A stretch of DNA of 26,070 bases from JBOFEH01 sp051650265 (GCA_051650265.1 JBOFIR010000134.1:1-26070), one strand, 5' to 3'; positions 1 to 8,343 are shown, counted from the first letter of the stretch. Numbers and translations: made by a program. The notes: generated by a model from the sequence alone, not told the origin.

Positions 1-1041
1 GAAGTTGATGAAAAGCTCGGCTGCTTCTTTTTCCTTGTCTGTGAGCTTAGAGGTCATGACCAAGTTACAGCCGCCTGTAGGTACACTGTAAGCCTTTCCT
101 GCTGGAATAAAAGCTGTCCCTACCTCATAGCCATTTTGAGATGCTATATCAAGTGTGTTGTTAAGTGATCCCGTGGACCTTACCCACATGGCAACTTTCT
201 GATTCATCACTTCTGTCGTTTGTGTATCACTTGCATTGTTTCCACTATAGTACTTGAAGTTGGCATTTGCGATCCCATCTTTTAGGAATGTGATGGCTGC
301 CACAGCTTCAGGTTGGTTAAATATTGCCTCAGTCTCTTCCGTATTAACAATATTGCCACCATTTCCCTGGGTATAGGCCTCGAAGTGCCAGATATCACTT
401 AAGAATCCAAACCCTTTTACCCCAATGCCTTCAAGTTCTTTTGAGACGGCTTGAAGTTCCTCCCAGTTCGTTGGAACACCTGCGATCCCCGCTTGTTCAA
501 AGAGTGTCTTGTTGTAATAGAAGATCGGTGTGCTTCTCAGATAGGGTACACCATAGAGTATGCCATCCACATAGGAATTATCCATAAGCCCTGGCAGGAA
601 GTTCGCCTCTTTCTCATCACTGATACAGTCTTCAAGTGGTGTGATCATCCCCGCCTCTGCAAAGTTCTTGATACTAGCAATCTCCATGACAGAGATGGCT
701 GGTTCCTCCTTAGCAACAAAAGCACTCTTGAGCTTGGTATGTAATTCATCATAGGTTCCCTGATACTCTGCCTTGATCCGGATATTGTTCTCTTTTCCTA
801 TGGTCTCATTGAACTTTTGGGTCAACTCTTTGTTATTCTCCGCAACCTTATCTTGCCAAGAGTACCAAAACTCCAGCTCAATGACCTCATCATTAGTTTG
901 ATTACTCGCCTCAGAAGCTGCTTGGCTCGTGGTAGCCGCCTGTGCACTGACGGGCGTCTGCCCCCCACAACCTACCATACCTACAGCTGTTGTTGCCATT
1001 AGTGACATACTTAATACGCGTCTTAAGATCTTCTTATTCAT
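1..1041 (-). CDS. ugpB: Glycerol-3-phosphate-type ABC transporter substrate-binding lipoprotein (3' end outside window)
   Basis: Extracytoplasmic solute-binding lipoprotein that delivers substrate to the permeases encoded upstream. It starts at the ATG at 1041, behind AAAGGAG, and reads open to the left edge, so the C-terminus is missing. The N-terminus has a basic start (MNKKILRR), a hydrophobic stretch and a lipobox ending VGC (Cys23), then a Ser/Ala/Thr-rich linker. The mature part matches family 1 binding proteins and especially E. coli UgpB: ELEFWYSW, AEYQGTYDEL, STPIFYYNK, PTNWEELQ and a late VRSTGSLNN segment that parallels UgpB's ASSGSLANI. It is the last visible gene of the unit, 21 bases after the second permease. 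Sn-glycerol-3-phosphate, or a glycerophosphodiester, is the inferred substrate; another sugar or sugar phosphate is possible. Confidence 0.85.
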   Translation of the reverse strand, partial: MNKKILRRVLSMSLMATTAVGMVGCGGQTPVSAQAATTSQAASEASNQTNDEVIELEFWYSWQDKVAENNKELTQKFNETIGKENNIRIKAEYQGTYDELHTKLKSAFVAKEEPAISVMEIASIKNFAEAGMITPLEDCISDEKEANFLPGLMDNSYVDGILYGVPYLRSTPIFYYNKTLFEQAGIAGVPTNWEELQAVSKELEGIGVKGFGFLSDIWHFEAYTQGNGGNIVNTEETEAIFNQPEAVAAITFLKDGIANANFKYYSGNNASDTQTTEVMNQKVAMWVRSTGSLNNTLDIASQNGYEVGTAFIPAGKAYSVPTGGCNLVMTSKLTDKEKEAAELFINF

Positions 1042-1062
1042 CGTCATTCTCCTTTTTCGCAT

Positions 1063-1881
1063 CTATTTGTCACCCATATAGGTGAATGCTTTGATAATTT
1101 GTTTTTGAGCAAAAGCAAAAGCAATTAAGATTGGAATAATCAGCATCACATTGCCCGCCATCAGGACATGATAGTTGATGCCACCCTCGATTTGTCTCAG
1201 TGACGCAACGCCTAGTGGCAATGTTCTGACACTGTCATTGGTTGTGAGAGTTAGTGGCCAGAAATAGTCATTCCATGTGCTAATGAAAGTCAGTAATGCC
1301 AGCGTCGTCAGTGTTGGCCTTGCAAGTGGCAACATGATCTTGGTGATGATCCTAAGCTCCCCGGCCTTATCAAGCTTCGCTGCTTCAATCAGCTCCTTTG
1401 GCACCTGCTTGAACGTCTGTCTGAGCATGAAGATCCCAAAGGCACTTGAAGCAAAGGGCAAGATGAGACTTGGGAGTTTGTTGATCATCCCCATATTTGA
1501 GAACATCACAAAGAGTGGCAAGAATACCAGTTGCCCTGGAATCATCATGGTGATCATAATGAGGCCAAAGATGAACCGATCCCCCTTGAACTGATAGCGT
1601 GCAAAAGCATAGGCAGCCGGGATAATCGTCACCATCTGAAGCACGAGTACACTTACTGTGATGATCACACTATTCCTTAGGTAATGCATAAATGGAATGG
1701 CGTTAAAGGCCTTGCTAAAGTTCTCCCACTGGAAGACCTGCGGGAGCATGCTTGGTGGGAACACCACTGTCTCCCCCAAAGTTTTGACAGATGTGATGAA
1801 CATCCAATAAAACGGGAAGAAGAAAATTAAAAATAGAAATACTGTAAAAAGCAACCTTGGAACGTGTTTTAATCTATGCAT
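1063..1881 (-). CDS. ugpE: ABC transporter permease, MalG/UgpE type
   Basis: Inner-membrane permease of a carbohydrate-type ABC importer (272 aa, normal family length). It has an N-terminal membrane segment after a short basic start, about six hydrophobic helices overall, and the EAA loop (EAAKLDKAGELRIITKIMLP, about residue 190) that contacts the ATPase. The segment FISTWNDYFWPL is typical of MalG/UgpE proteins. AGGAGG stands just before the ATG. It is 9 bases downstream of the other permease gene and 21 bases upstream of the binding protein, so it is co-transcribed with both. The Ugp assignment comes from the partner binding protein rather than from this sequence alone. Confidence 0.88.
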   Translation of the reverse strand: MHRLKHVPRLLFTVFLFLIFFFPFYWMFITSVKTLGETVVFPPSMLPQVFQWENFSKAFNAIPFMHYLRNSVIITVSVLVLQMVTIIPAAYAFARYQFKGDRFIFGLIMITMMIPGQLVFLPLFVMFSNMGMINKLPSLILPFASSAFGIFMLRQTFKQVPKELIEAAKLDKAGELRIITKIMLPLARPTLTTLALLTFISTWNDYFWPLTLTTNDSVRTLPLGVASLRQIEGGINYHVLMAGNVMLIIPILIAFAFAQKQIIKAFTYMGDK

Positions 1882-1890
1882 AGCATCCTC

Positions 1891-2766
1891 CTATTGGTAA
1901 TGAACTTTCTTTGAAAGCATCCTGAAATAAATGATGGTAAAGACAGAGATAATGAGCAGTAAGACAACCCCAATAGCCGATGCATACCCTACTTTGTAGA
2001 ATTGGAAACCATACTCATAGATGGCATAGACAAGGGTATTGGTACTATTTTGAGGGCCTCCTGCTGTGATAATCTGAATCGTCTCAAACACCTTGAAGGA
2101 AGCAATGATATTCACAATGGTTAGGAAAAAGAGTGTGGGCGAGATCATAGGAAAAGTAATCTGACGAAACACCTGAACTCTACGTGCACGATCAAGTGCT
2201 GCCGCTTCGTACAAATGCTTCGGTATACTTTGTAAAGCCGATAAGATAATAAGGGTATTGTACCCCAGGGTCTTCCATACGGAGATGATGACTAAGGAAA
2301 ACAGGGCAATCTTAGGATTTCCCAGCCAATCCACCTGGCTGATCCCAAATAGGGAGAGTATGTAATTGAGTAACCCAAAGTCATTGTTCATGAGCCACAT
2401 CCACAGAAATGAGATAGAGGCCAATGATACAATATAGGGTGTAAAGATCAGGTTCTGCATGAACTTATTGATCTTAGTATCCTTTCTTAAAAATAGCGCA
2501 AGACCGATAGCAAATAACACACCAAAGCCTACTGTCAGTACCATATACACAAAGGTATTCCCTACTGTCTGATAGAACTTGGGATCCTTAAAAAGCGCTT
2601 GGTAGTTGGCAATCCCCACAAATGTTTTGGTGGGAGAGATCATATCCCACTCATAGAAGCTCAGCCCGATTGTACTCAGGAGCGGATAGATGGAGAAAGC
2701 GATAAATATCACCAGAGCTGGTGCTACAAAAAGATAAGGTCTGAGTTTAAGTCCTACTTTTCTCAT
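1891..2766 (-). CDS. ugpA: ABC transporter permease, MalF/UgpA type
   Basis: Second membrane subunit of the importer (291 aa). The start MRKVGLKLRPYLFVAPALVIFIAFSIYP is the usual MalF/UgpA entry into the first membrane helix, followed by the conserved GLSFYEWD and FVGIANYQALFKDPKFYQ segments. The EAA loop reads EAAALDRARRVQVFRQITFP at about residue 187. The ATG overlaps the stop of the ATPase gene by 4 bases (ATGA), which indicates translational coupling. It forms the transmembrane heterodimer with the next gene product. Confidence 0.88.
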   Translation of the reverse strand: MRKVGLKLRPYLFVAPALVIFIAFSIYPLLSTIGLSFYEWDMISPTKTFVGIANYQALFKDPKFYQTVGNTFVYMVLTVGFGVLFAIGLALFLRKDTKINKFMQNLIFTPYIVSLASISFLWMWLMNNDFGLLNYILSLFGISQVDWLGNPKIALFSLVIISVWKTLGYNTLIILSALQSIPKHLYEAAALDRARRVQVFRQITFPMISPTLFFLTIVNIIASFKVFETIQIITAGGPQNSTNTLVYAIYEYGFQFYKVGYASAIGVVLLLIISVFTIIYFRMLSKKVHYQ

Positions 2767-3809
2767 AAGTGATCCACCTGCATACGGTCTTTGTTGGCAT
2801 CAAAGAAGTAGATGTGCTTGTGATCTAATGACAGTCTCACTTCCTCATCTAGTTCAAGCTCCACATCATTGAACACTTTGATCGCTACCACGCCCATACG
2901 CGTGTGAATACGATAGATGATCTCTGATCCGAGCATCTCCCTCGTGAGAACATAGCCTTTGAAGACGAACTTCCCGCGGTTTTGATCCCCTTCTTGGTAG
3001 CACTTGACTTTGGAAGGTCTAAAACCGATATAAGCCACTTCCTTTGGCAGCTTGAGATGGAATGCCACCTGCTCATGTGTCAGAATATTCATCTCTGGCG
3101 TACCGATGAACTGGGCGGTAAAGACATTGCGCGGCGCTACATAGATCTCATGGGGTGTGCTGTGCTGCCTGATCACACCCTTCTCCATCAGCACAATATC
3201 TGTCGCCATGGACAAGGCTTCCACCTGATCATGTGTCACATAGACAAAGGTCGCACCTAGCTTATGGTGCAATTCGATGAGCTCTGAGCGCATCTGCCCA
3301 CGTAGCTTAGCATCTAAGTTGCTCAGCGGCTCATCCATGAGAAACACCTTGGGTTTCTTCACCATGGCACGTGCAAGTGCCACCCGCTGACGCTGACCGC
3401 CTGAGAGCTGAGAAGGCTTCTTGTGAAGATGATCTCTTAGGTCTACAATCTCTGCGATCTCATCAATCAGCTTCTCACGCTCTGCCTTTGGCACCTTGGC
3501 ATTGATCAGTCCAAATTCTATATTTCCCTTCACAGTCATCGTTGGGTAAAGGGCATAGTTCTGAAATACCATGGCGATGTCCCGATCACCTGGGGCCACA
3601 TCATTCATACATTTACCATCAATGGTGATTTCCCCACCGCTGACTTCTTCTAACCCTGCAATCATACGGAGTGTGGTAGACTTGCCACATCCCGAGGGCC
3701 CCACAAGTACTGTAAAGCTTCCTGATTTTATCTGAAGATCTAAATTCTCAATAACAGTCGTGCCATTTTCATAAGTTTTTCGGATATTTTTTAATATAAT
3801 CTCTGACAT
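2763..3809 (-). CDS. ugpC: ABC transporter ATP-binding protein, UgpC/MsmX type with TOBE domain
   Basis: Cytoplasmic ATPase that powers the importer (348 aa). All nucleotide-binding motifs are present: Walker A GPSGCGKST at residues 37-45, Q-loop VFQNYALYP, signature LSGGQRQR, Walker B VFLMDEP followed by LSNLDAKLR, and the switch histidine in VTHDQ. The C-terminal third (about 240-348) is a TOBE/OB-fold extension, as in the MalK/UgpC/MsmK group. AGGGAGG precedes the ATG by a good distance, and a sigma-A-like promoter lies at 3856-3883, so the transporter genes can be transcribed apart from the upstream HAD gene. MsmX-like ATPases can serve several importers. Confidence 0.9.
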   Translation of the reverse strand: MSEIILKNIRKTYENGTTVIENLDLQIKSGSFTVLVGPSGCGKSTTLRMIAGLEEVSGGEITIDGKCMNDVAPGDRDIAMVFQNYALYPTMTVKGNIEFGLINAKVPKAEREKLIDEIAEIVDLRDHLHKKPSQLSGGQRQRVALARAMVKKPKVFLMDEPLSNLDAKLRGQMRSELIELHHKLGATFVYVTHDQVEALSMATDIVLMEKGVIRQHSTPHEIYVAPRNVFTAQFIGTPEMNILTHEQVAFHLKLPKEVAYIGFRPSKVKCYQEGDQNRGKFVFKGYVLTREMLGSEIIYRIHTRMGVVAIKVFNDVELELDEEVRLSLDHKHIYFFDANKDRMQVDHL

Positions 3810-3855
3810 AAGTCCTCCCTTATACGTTACAAAGTCATTGCCTCTGATACCTCGT

Positions 3856-3883
3856 ATTGTAGCCTGACTTTATTAAATTCCAA
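3856..3883 (-). promoter_or_regulatory. Probable promoter for the transporter genes
   Basis: On the minus strand TTGGAA and TACAAT are separated by 16 bases, about 45 bases before the ATPase start codon. It lies in the 112-base gap after the HAD gene. There is no terminator hairpin in the gap, so this would be an internal promoter. Confidence 0.5.
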
Positions 3884-3921
3884 GGTGAGGATTGTTAATT
3901 TTAAAAAATATTTTGTTAAAT

Positions 3922-4725
3922 CTAAACGAGCGCTTCTAACTCATTTTTGAGTGCTTCTAAACTCTGCACACGCATGGACCATGGGACCTGATCACTCACC
4001 TCATAAGGCGTTGCCAGAATGGTTTTGCCACCAATTGCATGGACAGGGTATAAGTCGTTGTAGCCGTGATCCCCAATGGCTAGCACCTCACGCCCTGTGA
4101 TACCATGAGCCTCTAGAATCTCTGGGAGATACGTCATGAGCCCAAAAGGCTTATCTGCCCCATAGTGGATACGGGTGAATTTATCCTCTAACCCCATGTA
4201 ACTCACAAAGTCAACAGCCTCTGGCTCTGGCGTATTGGTGAGCAGATAAATGCCTTCTAGCTGCCCTTTGAGTTCCCCTAGTACATCAATGAGTTCCCTA
4301 TTCACCTCAATGGCATAGTCCGCCATCAGCATCTCTTCACGTACCTTTTTGAAGGCCACATCCACCGCCTCCCTTGGGATCTCTAGTCGGTCCGCCATCA
4401 TAAATACCAGATTCCACCCATCTCCTACGAAGCGGTACTTACGGTCCATATAGTCATCAAAGTGCCCCGCCTTATTTTCAATAAAAGGGATCGCTAGACG
4501 CTCCTCAAGTGCCAGCCCCGCTACCGCGTTGCTACTATCATAAAAATGCCCGAGCTTCATGGCATCTCTTCCCTCTACAATCGCATCTGCTTTTTCCTGA
4601 ATCCGTACTGTATCTACCTCATACGCACTGCCCCTTAGCATATGGGCAATAAAGCGTTTATAATACGCACGGTCTTGGTACAATGTACCATCCAAATCAC
4701 AAATTACTACTTTGATCTGTTTCAT
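3922..4725 (-). CDS. HAD-superfamily hydrolase (phosphatase-like)
   Basis: Predicted cytoplasmic Mg-dependent phosphohydrolase (267 aa from the chosen ATG). The HAD motifs are clear: motif I VVICDLDGTLY near the N-terminus with the nucleophilic Asp, motif II LLTNT, the motif III lysine in GADKPFG, and motif IV IGDHGYNDLYP. A helical cap lies between motifs I and II (about 20-150). An earlier GTG at 4734 is in frame, but AGAGGTG overlaps it and sits 6-7 bases before the ATG at 4725, so the ATG is preferred. It is the first gene before the importer. In this position other bacteria often carry a glycerophosphodiester phosphodiesterase; a phosphatase acting on imported glycerol phosphate is a reasonable inference, not a demonstrated function. 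Confidence 0.8.
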   Translation of the reverse strand: MKQIKVVICDLDGTLYQDRAYYKRFIAHMLRGSAYEVDTVRIQEKADAIVEGRDAMKLGHFYDSSNAVAGLALEERLAIPFIENKAGHFDDYMDRKYRFVGDGWNLVFMMADRLEIPREAVDVAFKKVREEMLMADYAIEVNRELIDVLGELKGQLEGIYLLTNTPEPEAVDFVSYMGLEDKFTRIHYGADKPFGLMTYLPEILEAHGITGREVLAIGDHGYNDLYPVHAIGGKTILATPYEVSDQVPWSMRVQSLEALKNELEALV

Positions 4726-4755
4726 TTTAGTCACCTCTTTGGATTGTTGTCATCA

Positions 4756-4826
4756 CTACTTTAAACGTTTCTCCCTTAAAGTAGCCTAAAAGCACAGCTC
4801 ATACAATGGATTTAAACTACTTTTAA
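4756..4826 (-). promoter_or_regulatory. Repeated CTACTTTAA-type boxes upstream of the HAD/importer unit
   Basis: Two arms, CTACTTTAA at 4756-4764 and TTAAAGTAG at 4776-4784, form a 9-base inverted repeat, and a third close copy, CTACTTTTAA, stands at 4817-4826. They lie 30-100 bases before the HAD start, where a regulator of the transport unit would bind. No matching regulator gene is in the window. Confidence 0.45.
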
Positions 4827-4908
4827 CCTCCTGCACAAGCTTTTAACACAACGGGGTCTCTTCAATCTTATTTATCTACTTCTTTCAAGAAAGATGAGTA
4901 TCCTCAAA

Positions 4909-4945
4909 AAAAGTGCGTAGAATATCAACTATTCTACGCACTTTT
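4909..4945 (-). terminator. Intrinsic terminator after the AKR/SDR pseudogene
   Basis: A perfect 16-base stem (4909-4924 with 4930-4945) has a 5-base loop and is followed on the minus strand by a run of T. It separates the decayed oxidoreductase from the HAD/importer unit. Confidence 0.9.
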
Positions 4946-4955
4946 GAGTACATTA

Positions 4956-5847
4956 TTAGCACTCAGCATAAATCATTTTTTTCGTCATGCCACCATCAAC
5001 CACAATATTGGACCCATTGATAAAGTCATTGTCTTCATCCGCTAAAAATAAGCAGGCGTTCACAATATCAGAAGGCTTGCCCACACGCCCCGATGGATGT
5101 TGTTTGTGATCCATCTGAGTAAGCTGATCATATGCATTGACTTCTATCCATCCCGGGCTGATAGTATTGACTGTAATCGGCGTATCTGCCAACGAAACAC
5201 ATAATGAATTGGTCAAAGACACTAGGCCACCTTTGCTCGCACCATAGGCCTCCCAATCCGCTTCATTTTGGTGAAATCGTGTGGATGCAATTTGGATAAT
5301 ACGACCGTATGTTTCTCCCACATTGATACTGAACATAAGTACATCAATCATCCCACTTTCTACTGCCTTTAGTGCAACTAGTGGATTGTGTGAGCTGAGC
5401 CCGATATGACCAATGGTCCCCTGTTGTTTGAGCGCTTTGGCATAGGCCATCACTTCTCCCTCAAAAACCCGCTCATAATCCTCAAAGCTATCGACATAAT
5501 GAATCATGCCTACATCTATGTAGTCTGTTTGCAAACGCATTAACAGATCCTCAAAAGAAGGCTTGACTTTGTCCATATCTCTCGTTCTTTCATACTGTCC
5601 ATCCTTCATGATTGTACACAGATGCCCTTGTATCAATACCTGATCTCTTCTTCCAAGCAATGCTTTTCCAATCGCACTTCGCGTTTCAGGCTGTGGCATA
5701 AAGACATCTAAGTAGTTCACGCCTTGTACCAAGGCACAATCTAGTATTTCTGTTACTACTTCTTGTGGCTTGCCATTAAATCATTCTCCCCCCAAGCCCT
5801 ATCACACCAACATCTAGGTTCGTTCTGCCAAGTTTTCTATATAACAT
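4956..5847 (-). pseudogene. Chimeric aldo-keto reductase / short-chain dehydrogenase pseudogene
   Basis: Read from the ATG at 5847 (good AAAGGAG), the product begins MLYRKLGRTNLDVGVIGLGG, a classic aldo-keto reductase (AKR) start, but it runs into a stop after a six-G tract. The following AKR sequence continues in another frame (after GE, TGA stands where related proteins as I recall them have Trp, then FNGKPQEVVTEIL) and stays open to 4956. This open part is AKR-like for about 145 residues (YIDVGMIHYVD, HIGLSSHNP, DVLMFSINV). It then switches in frame to the C-terminal half of a short-chain dehydrogenase (SDR): GRIIQIAST, the YGASK active-site motif, VNTISPGWI and NIVVDGG. The AKR second half and the SDR nucleotide-binding half are both missing. 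The likely origin is a deletion that fused two neighbouring genes, plus a frameshift and a nonsense change. A stable 258-aa product from an internal start is possible but would lack a complete fold of either family. Confidence 0.85.
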
Positions 5848-5887
5848 CACTTTCTCCTTTTGGTTTCGTTGACATTTTTACTATTAC

Positions 5888-5908
5888 AGTATAAATTACC
5901 ATTATACT
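5888..5908. promoter_or_regulatory. Palindrome between the AKR/SDR pseudogene and the HxlR relic
   Basis: AGTATAA and TTATACT are perfect inverted arms around a 7-base centre. The site lies in the divergent intergenic region and covers -10-like sequences on both strands; TTGACA at 5869-5874 is a plus-strand -35 candidate. It is a plausible former operator of the HxlR-type regulator. Confidence 0.45.
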
Positions 5909-5983
5909 CATTAGATTAACACCCCTCATGACCAGGGGCAATGAGGCACCTAGATTTCCCTTAGTGTAATGGAGGTAACTATT

Positions 5984-6184
5984 ATGGAAAAAATCATTGT
6001 AAACTGTGAAATAGAAGCTGATCAGCTCATCACAAGAACATGTTATGCCGAAGTCCCCCCACGCGTTGAATATTCTATTACTGAAAAAGGCCTTTCTTTA
6101 TTTCCACTCCTTGAAATGATGTGTGAATGGGGCGAGAAAAATATTGATGAACGCTTTGAACTCATTAATGCTCAGTATGATTAA
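5984..6184 (+). pseudogene. HxlR-type transcriptional regulator lacking its DNA-binding core
   Basis: HxlR regulators are winged-helix proteins of about 100-120 aa that begin with a short leader and a Cys-Pro segment, followed by the helix-turn-helix. Here a 66-aa product starts MEKIIVNC, as such proteins do, but jumps in frame to EIEADQLITRTCYAEVPP and RVEYSITEKG, the wing and C-terminal part, ending with LLEMMCEWGEKN. About 45-55 residues that hold the recognition helix are absent. The start at 5984 is chosen because TGGAGG precedes it by 8 bases; an in-frame ATG at 5969 overlaps that site. Its divergent neighbour is the oxidoreductase chimera, the usual kind of target for this family, so both halves of the locus appear to have decayed. 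A short peptide could still be made. Confidence 0.75.
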
Positions 6185-6201
6185 TACGCAATAGCCTGAT
6201 T

Positions 6202-6813
6202 CTATGCTCTTATATTCAAAAAACTACCAGGCGCCATATTCACTTTGTTAACCACTTCACCCATGAGCCCCATACTTTTTTGATTTGCTTTCCCCGCTTC
6301 TTCAATAGCTTTTTGCGTAGCTGCCATCTTGACAGCTACTTGTATAGGTGCAAGCCCACCTTTACCCATTTGGCTACTCATACTTTGTACTGCGCCTGTT
6401 GCTATCTGTTGTTTCTCTTCTGCTGTCTTCGCTGCCTGTATCCTTTTTTTTAGCTCCTCTCCATCACGTTTTGCCTGTTCTGCTTCTCGCTTTAGATCTG
6501 GAAACTTCTCACTTATCAAGCGTTCTTCCTCTGGTGTTAACTTCTCTCCTTTTGCAATCTTGATTGCAATTCTCTCTGCCTTTGAAATCTGCTCATTAAC
6601 CTCAGTAGTAAAAGCTGCTGACTCTGCTTTTTCATGGGCATTAAGTATTTTGTACTCTGCTTCGCTTAATTCATCTACTGAGATACCGTTAGCTAGTTTA
6701 TTCTCTATTGCCATAACCTTTTCACTAGCTGGCAAATAACGCTTTAGACCATTAGGTTTATATCCTAGATCTCCAGCTTGAAAAAATAAATTACCTAATC
6801 CTTTAATCATCAT
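6202..6813 (-). CDS. Helical, charged protein of unknown function
   Basis: I do not recognise this 203-aa protein. It has no signal peptide or membrane segment. Residues about 55-140 are rich in Glu, Lys and Ala with heptad-like spacing (for example KLTPEEERLI, KREAEQAKRDGEELKKRIQ), so an extended helical or coiled-coil structure is likely. The C-terminal 50 residues are Met-, Gly- and Ala-rich. AAAGGGAG stands a suitable distance before the MM start. It is 82 bases downstream of the FliB-type methylase in the same direction and may be co-transcribed with it. The codon structure and ribosome binding site support a real gene; the function is open. Confidence 0.7.
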   Translation of the reverse strand: MMIKGLGNLFFQAGDLGYKPNGLKRYLPASEKVMAIENKLANGISVDELSEAEYKILNAHEKAESAAFTTEVNEQISKAERIAIKIAKGEKLTPEEERLISEKFPDLKREAEQAKRDGEELKKRIQAAKTAEEKQQIATGAVQSMSSQMGKGGLAPIQVAVKMAATQKAIEEAGKANQKSMGLMGEVVNKVNMAPGSFLNIRA

Positions 6814-6895
6814 GTATCACTCCCTTTTAATATATTTCGGAGTATGAGATCTCTTTCAATAGGTTTGGAGCGCCCTATATGCTACTATATATCAC

Positions 6896-8062
6896 TTAAA
6901 AGCCATTCATTAAAGTCATTATGATCTGATCCACTTCATAGATCTCTTCTGTTTCGAAAATTTCCTGTAGTGCTTCAATATTTTGTTCCAAATGCTCCAC
7001 ATCTTTGGAGTACATGTGACTGATATCTACCAGATCTGCTTCCGTGAATTCTCCTTTGTCGATCCATCTTACGACTGCAAGTTCTTTGATCATGATCGTA
7101 CTGATGATGGCGAGCTTGATCTTTGCAGAGAGATCATAGTCAAATACCGACTTCATAAAGTATCTAAAGATAAAATACACTAATATATTTTTGAACTGGT
7201 AACTGTTTTCTTTATAGTACTGATTAAATGCCTGATGCTGCTCTCTATAAAATGCTTGATCTGCTTCGCTTTGCCAAAACTTTTCAAACGCTTTGCCCAG
7301 TTCTAACGGATCATTGGCATGGATATGTTCTAAGTCTTTGTATGTTTTGAAATACGCATGTACATTGTGATATTTAATATGCTCATTGCCTTGATACTGC
7401 GCTAAATCTTTTACTAATTCCTCTATAGTACTGGTTTTTTGATAATCTTCTATAATATATTTGATTTCATCCATTTCATCAAAATCAATTTTATCTTGAA
7501 TTTCTTGGACAAATAGGAGTACGATCCCTGCTCTCACTTCTACGGATAAATCAGTCCGCTCTATGATACTCACAATGATATTTCTACAAAGTAAAAATAC
7601 TTCGAGTGCACTTTCATCGATGCGATCATCTGGGCCTGCTACCACTTCATCCTCACTTAATTCAAAGGCTGTTACTTCTTGGTTTCTCAATATGACTCTG
7701 GCAGCCTCTGGGCAAGACAATGAGATCCCCATTTCTCTGCGATCTAGAAACTCTTCCATGTATCTCGGGTATTGTCTACATGTGTAGCAAAGGCTTTTTT
7801 CTCCTAGTTCCGTGTATATGTCACAAAGATTATTTTGATTTAGGAAGGGACAGTTCTCACCATTCAATACAAATACATTGTCGCCATCTTGATCTTGTAC
7901 AATCTTACTTCTTACCTTTTCTCCAAATTCACCCTCTACATTTTGATAGGTATGATGCGTTTGTTCATCAATTACAATGCCCCATCCTGCGCAGCAGGTA
8001 TCTTCACAGTCTGCTGCAATACATTTAAAATCCTTAAAATAACTTGGTACGCTTATCTTCAT
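6896..8062 (-). CDS. fliB: FliB-type lysine-N-methylase
   Basis: FliB enzymes methylate lysine side chains of flagellin using S-adenosylmethionine. The protein (388 aa from the chosen ATG) starts MKISVPSYFKDFKC and carries the family's cysteine pattern in order: CIAADCEDTCCAGW, NGENCPFLNQNNLCDIY, LGEKSLCYTCRQYPR and ISLSCPEAARVIL, all in the first 150 residues, followed by a helical C-terminal domain. These cysteines are thought to bind an iron-sulfur cluster. An in-frame GTG at 8074 would add four residues; the ATG at 8062 fits the family start better. It is 17 bases (5 from the GTG) after the cysteine-rich small protein gene, so the two are an operon. No flagellin gene is visible here, so the substrate is either encoded elsewhere or is another protein. 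Confidence 0.85.
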   Translation of the reverse strand: MKISVPSYFKDFKCIAADCEDTCCAGWGIVIDEQTHHTYQNVEGEFGEKVRSKIVQDQDGDNVFVLNGENCPFLNQNNLCDIYTELGEKSLCYTCRQYPRYMEEFLDRREMGISLSCPEAARVILRNQEVTAFELSEDEVVAGPDDRIDESALEVFLLCRNIIVSIIERTDLSVEVRAGIVLLFVQEIQDKIDFDEMDEIKYIIEDYQKTSTIEELVKDLAQYQGNEHIKYHNVHAYFKTYKDLEHIHANDPLELGKAFEKFWQSEADQAFYREQHQAFNQYYKENSYQFKNILVYFIFRYFMKSVFDYDLSAKIKLAIISTIMIKELAVVRWIDKGEFTEADLVDISHMYSKDVEHLEQNIEALQEIFETEEIYEVDQIIMTLMNGF

Positions 8063-8079
8063 TTCTAATCTCACACTTT

Positions 8080-8343
8080 CTATTTCTTTTGCTTCTTTAC
8101 CCGTTCTATTACAGTATTCATACCATCCTGTATATACTCATAGCCACCTTCATCATGCGGCTTAGTGCACTTGACACAGCTTTTAATACCTGATTCTAAA
8201 TAGATAAAATCACCGCCACACTCATCTTTTAGCATATATAAGGGGCAATAACAAAACATACAGTTAAACGCCTCATCATCCTCTATTTTATGGCAGGGAA
8301 AATACTCACATTCTGTATTTTGAAACTTTTTATAATGGCTCAT
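8080..8343 (-). CDS. Cysteine-rich small domain protein
   Basis: An 87-aa protein made almost entirely of one cysteine-rich domain: NTECEYFPCHK, FNCMFCYCPLYML, CGGDF, then GIKSCVKCTKPHD. This is the pattern of the cysteine-rich small domain family (CEYFPCH...CxFCYCPLY), probably a metal-binding fold; its role is not known and members occur alone or fused to cobalamin-related proteins. AAAGGAG precedes the ATG. It is directly upstream of the FliB-type gene, which itself needs a cysteine-bound cofactor, so a helper role is possible but only inferred. Confidence 0.8.
   Translation of the reverse strand: MSHYKKFQNTECEYFPCHKIEDDEAFNCMFCYCPLYMLKDECGGDFIYLESGIKSCVKCTKPHDEGGYEYIQDGMNTVIERVKKQKK

Noticed and set aside
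451..1002. Two plus-strand open frames of 97 and 61 aa
   Set aside because: They are antisense to the binding-protein gene, whose minus-strand frame has a lipobox and clear family motifs.
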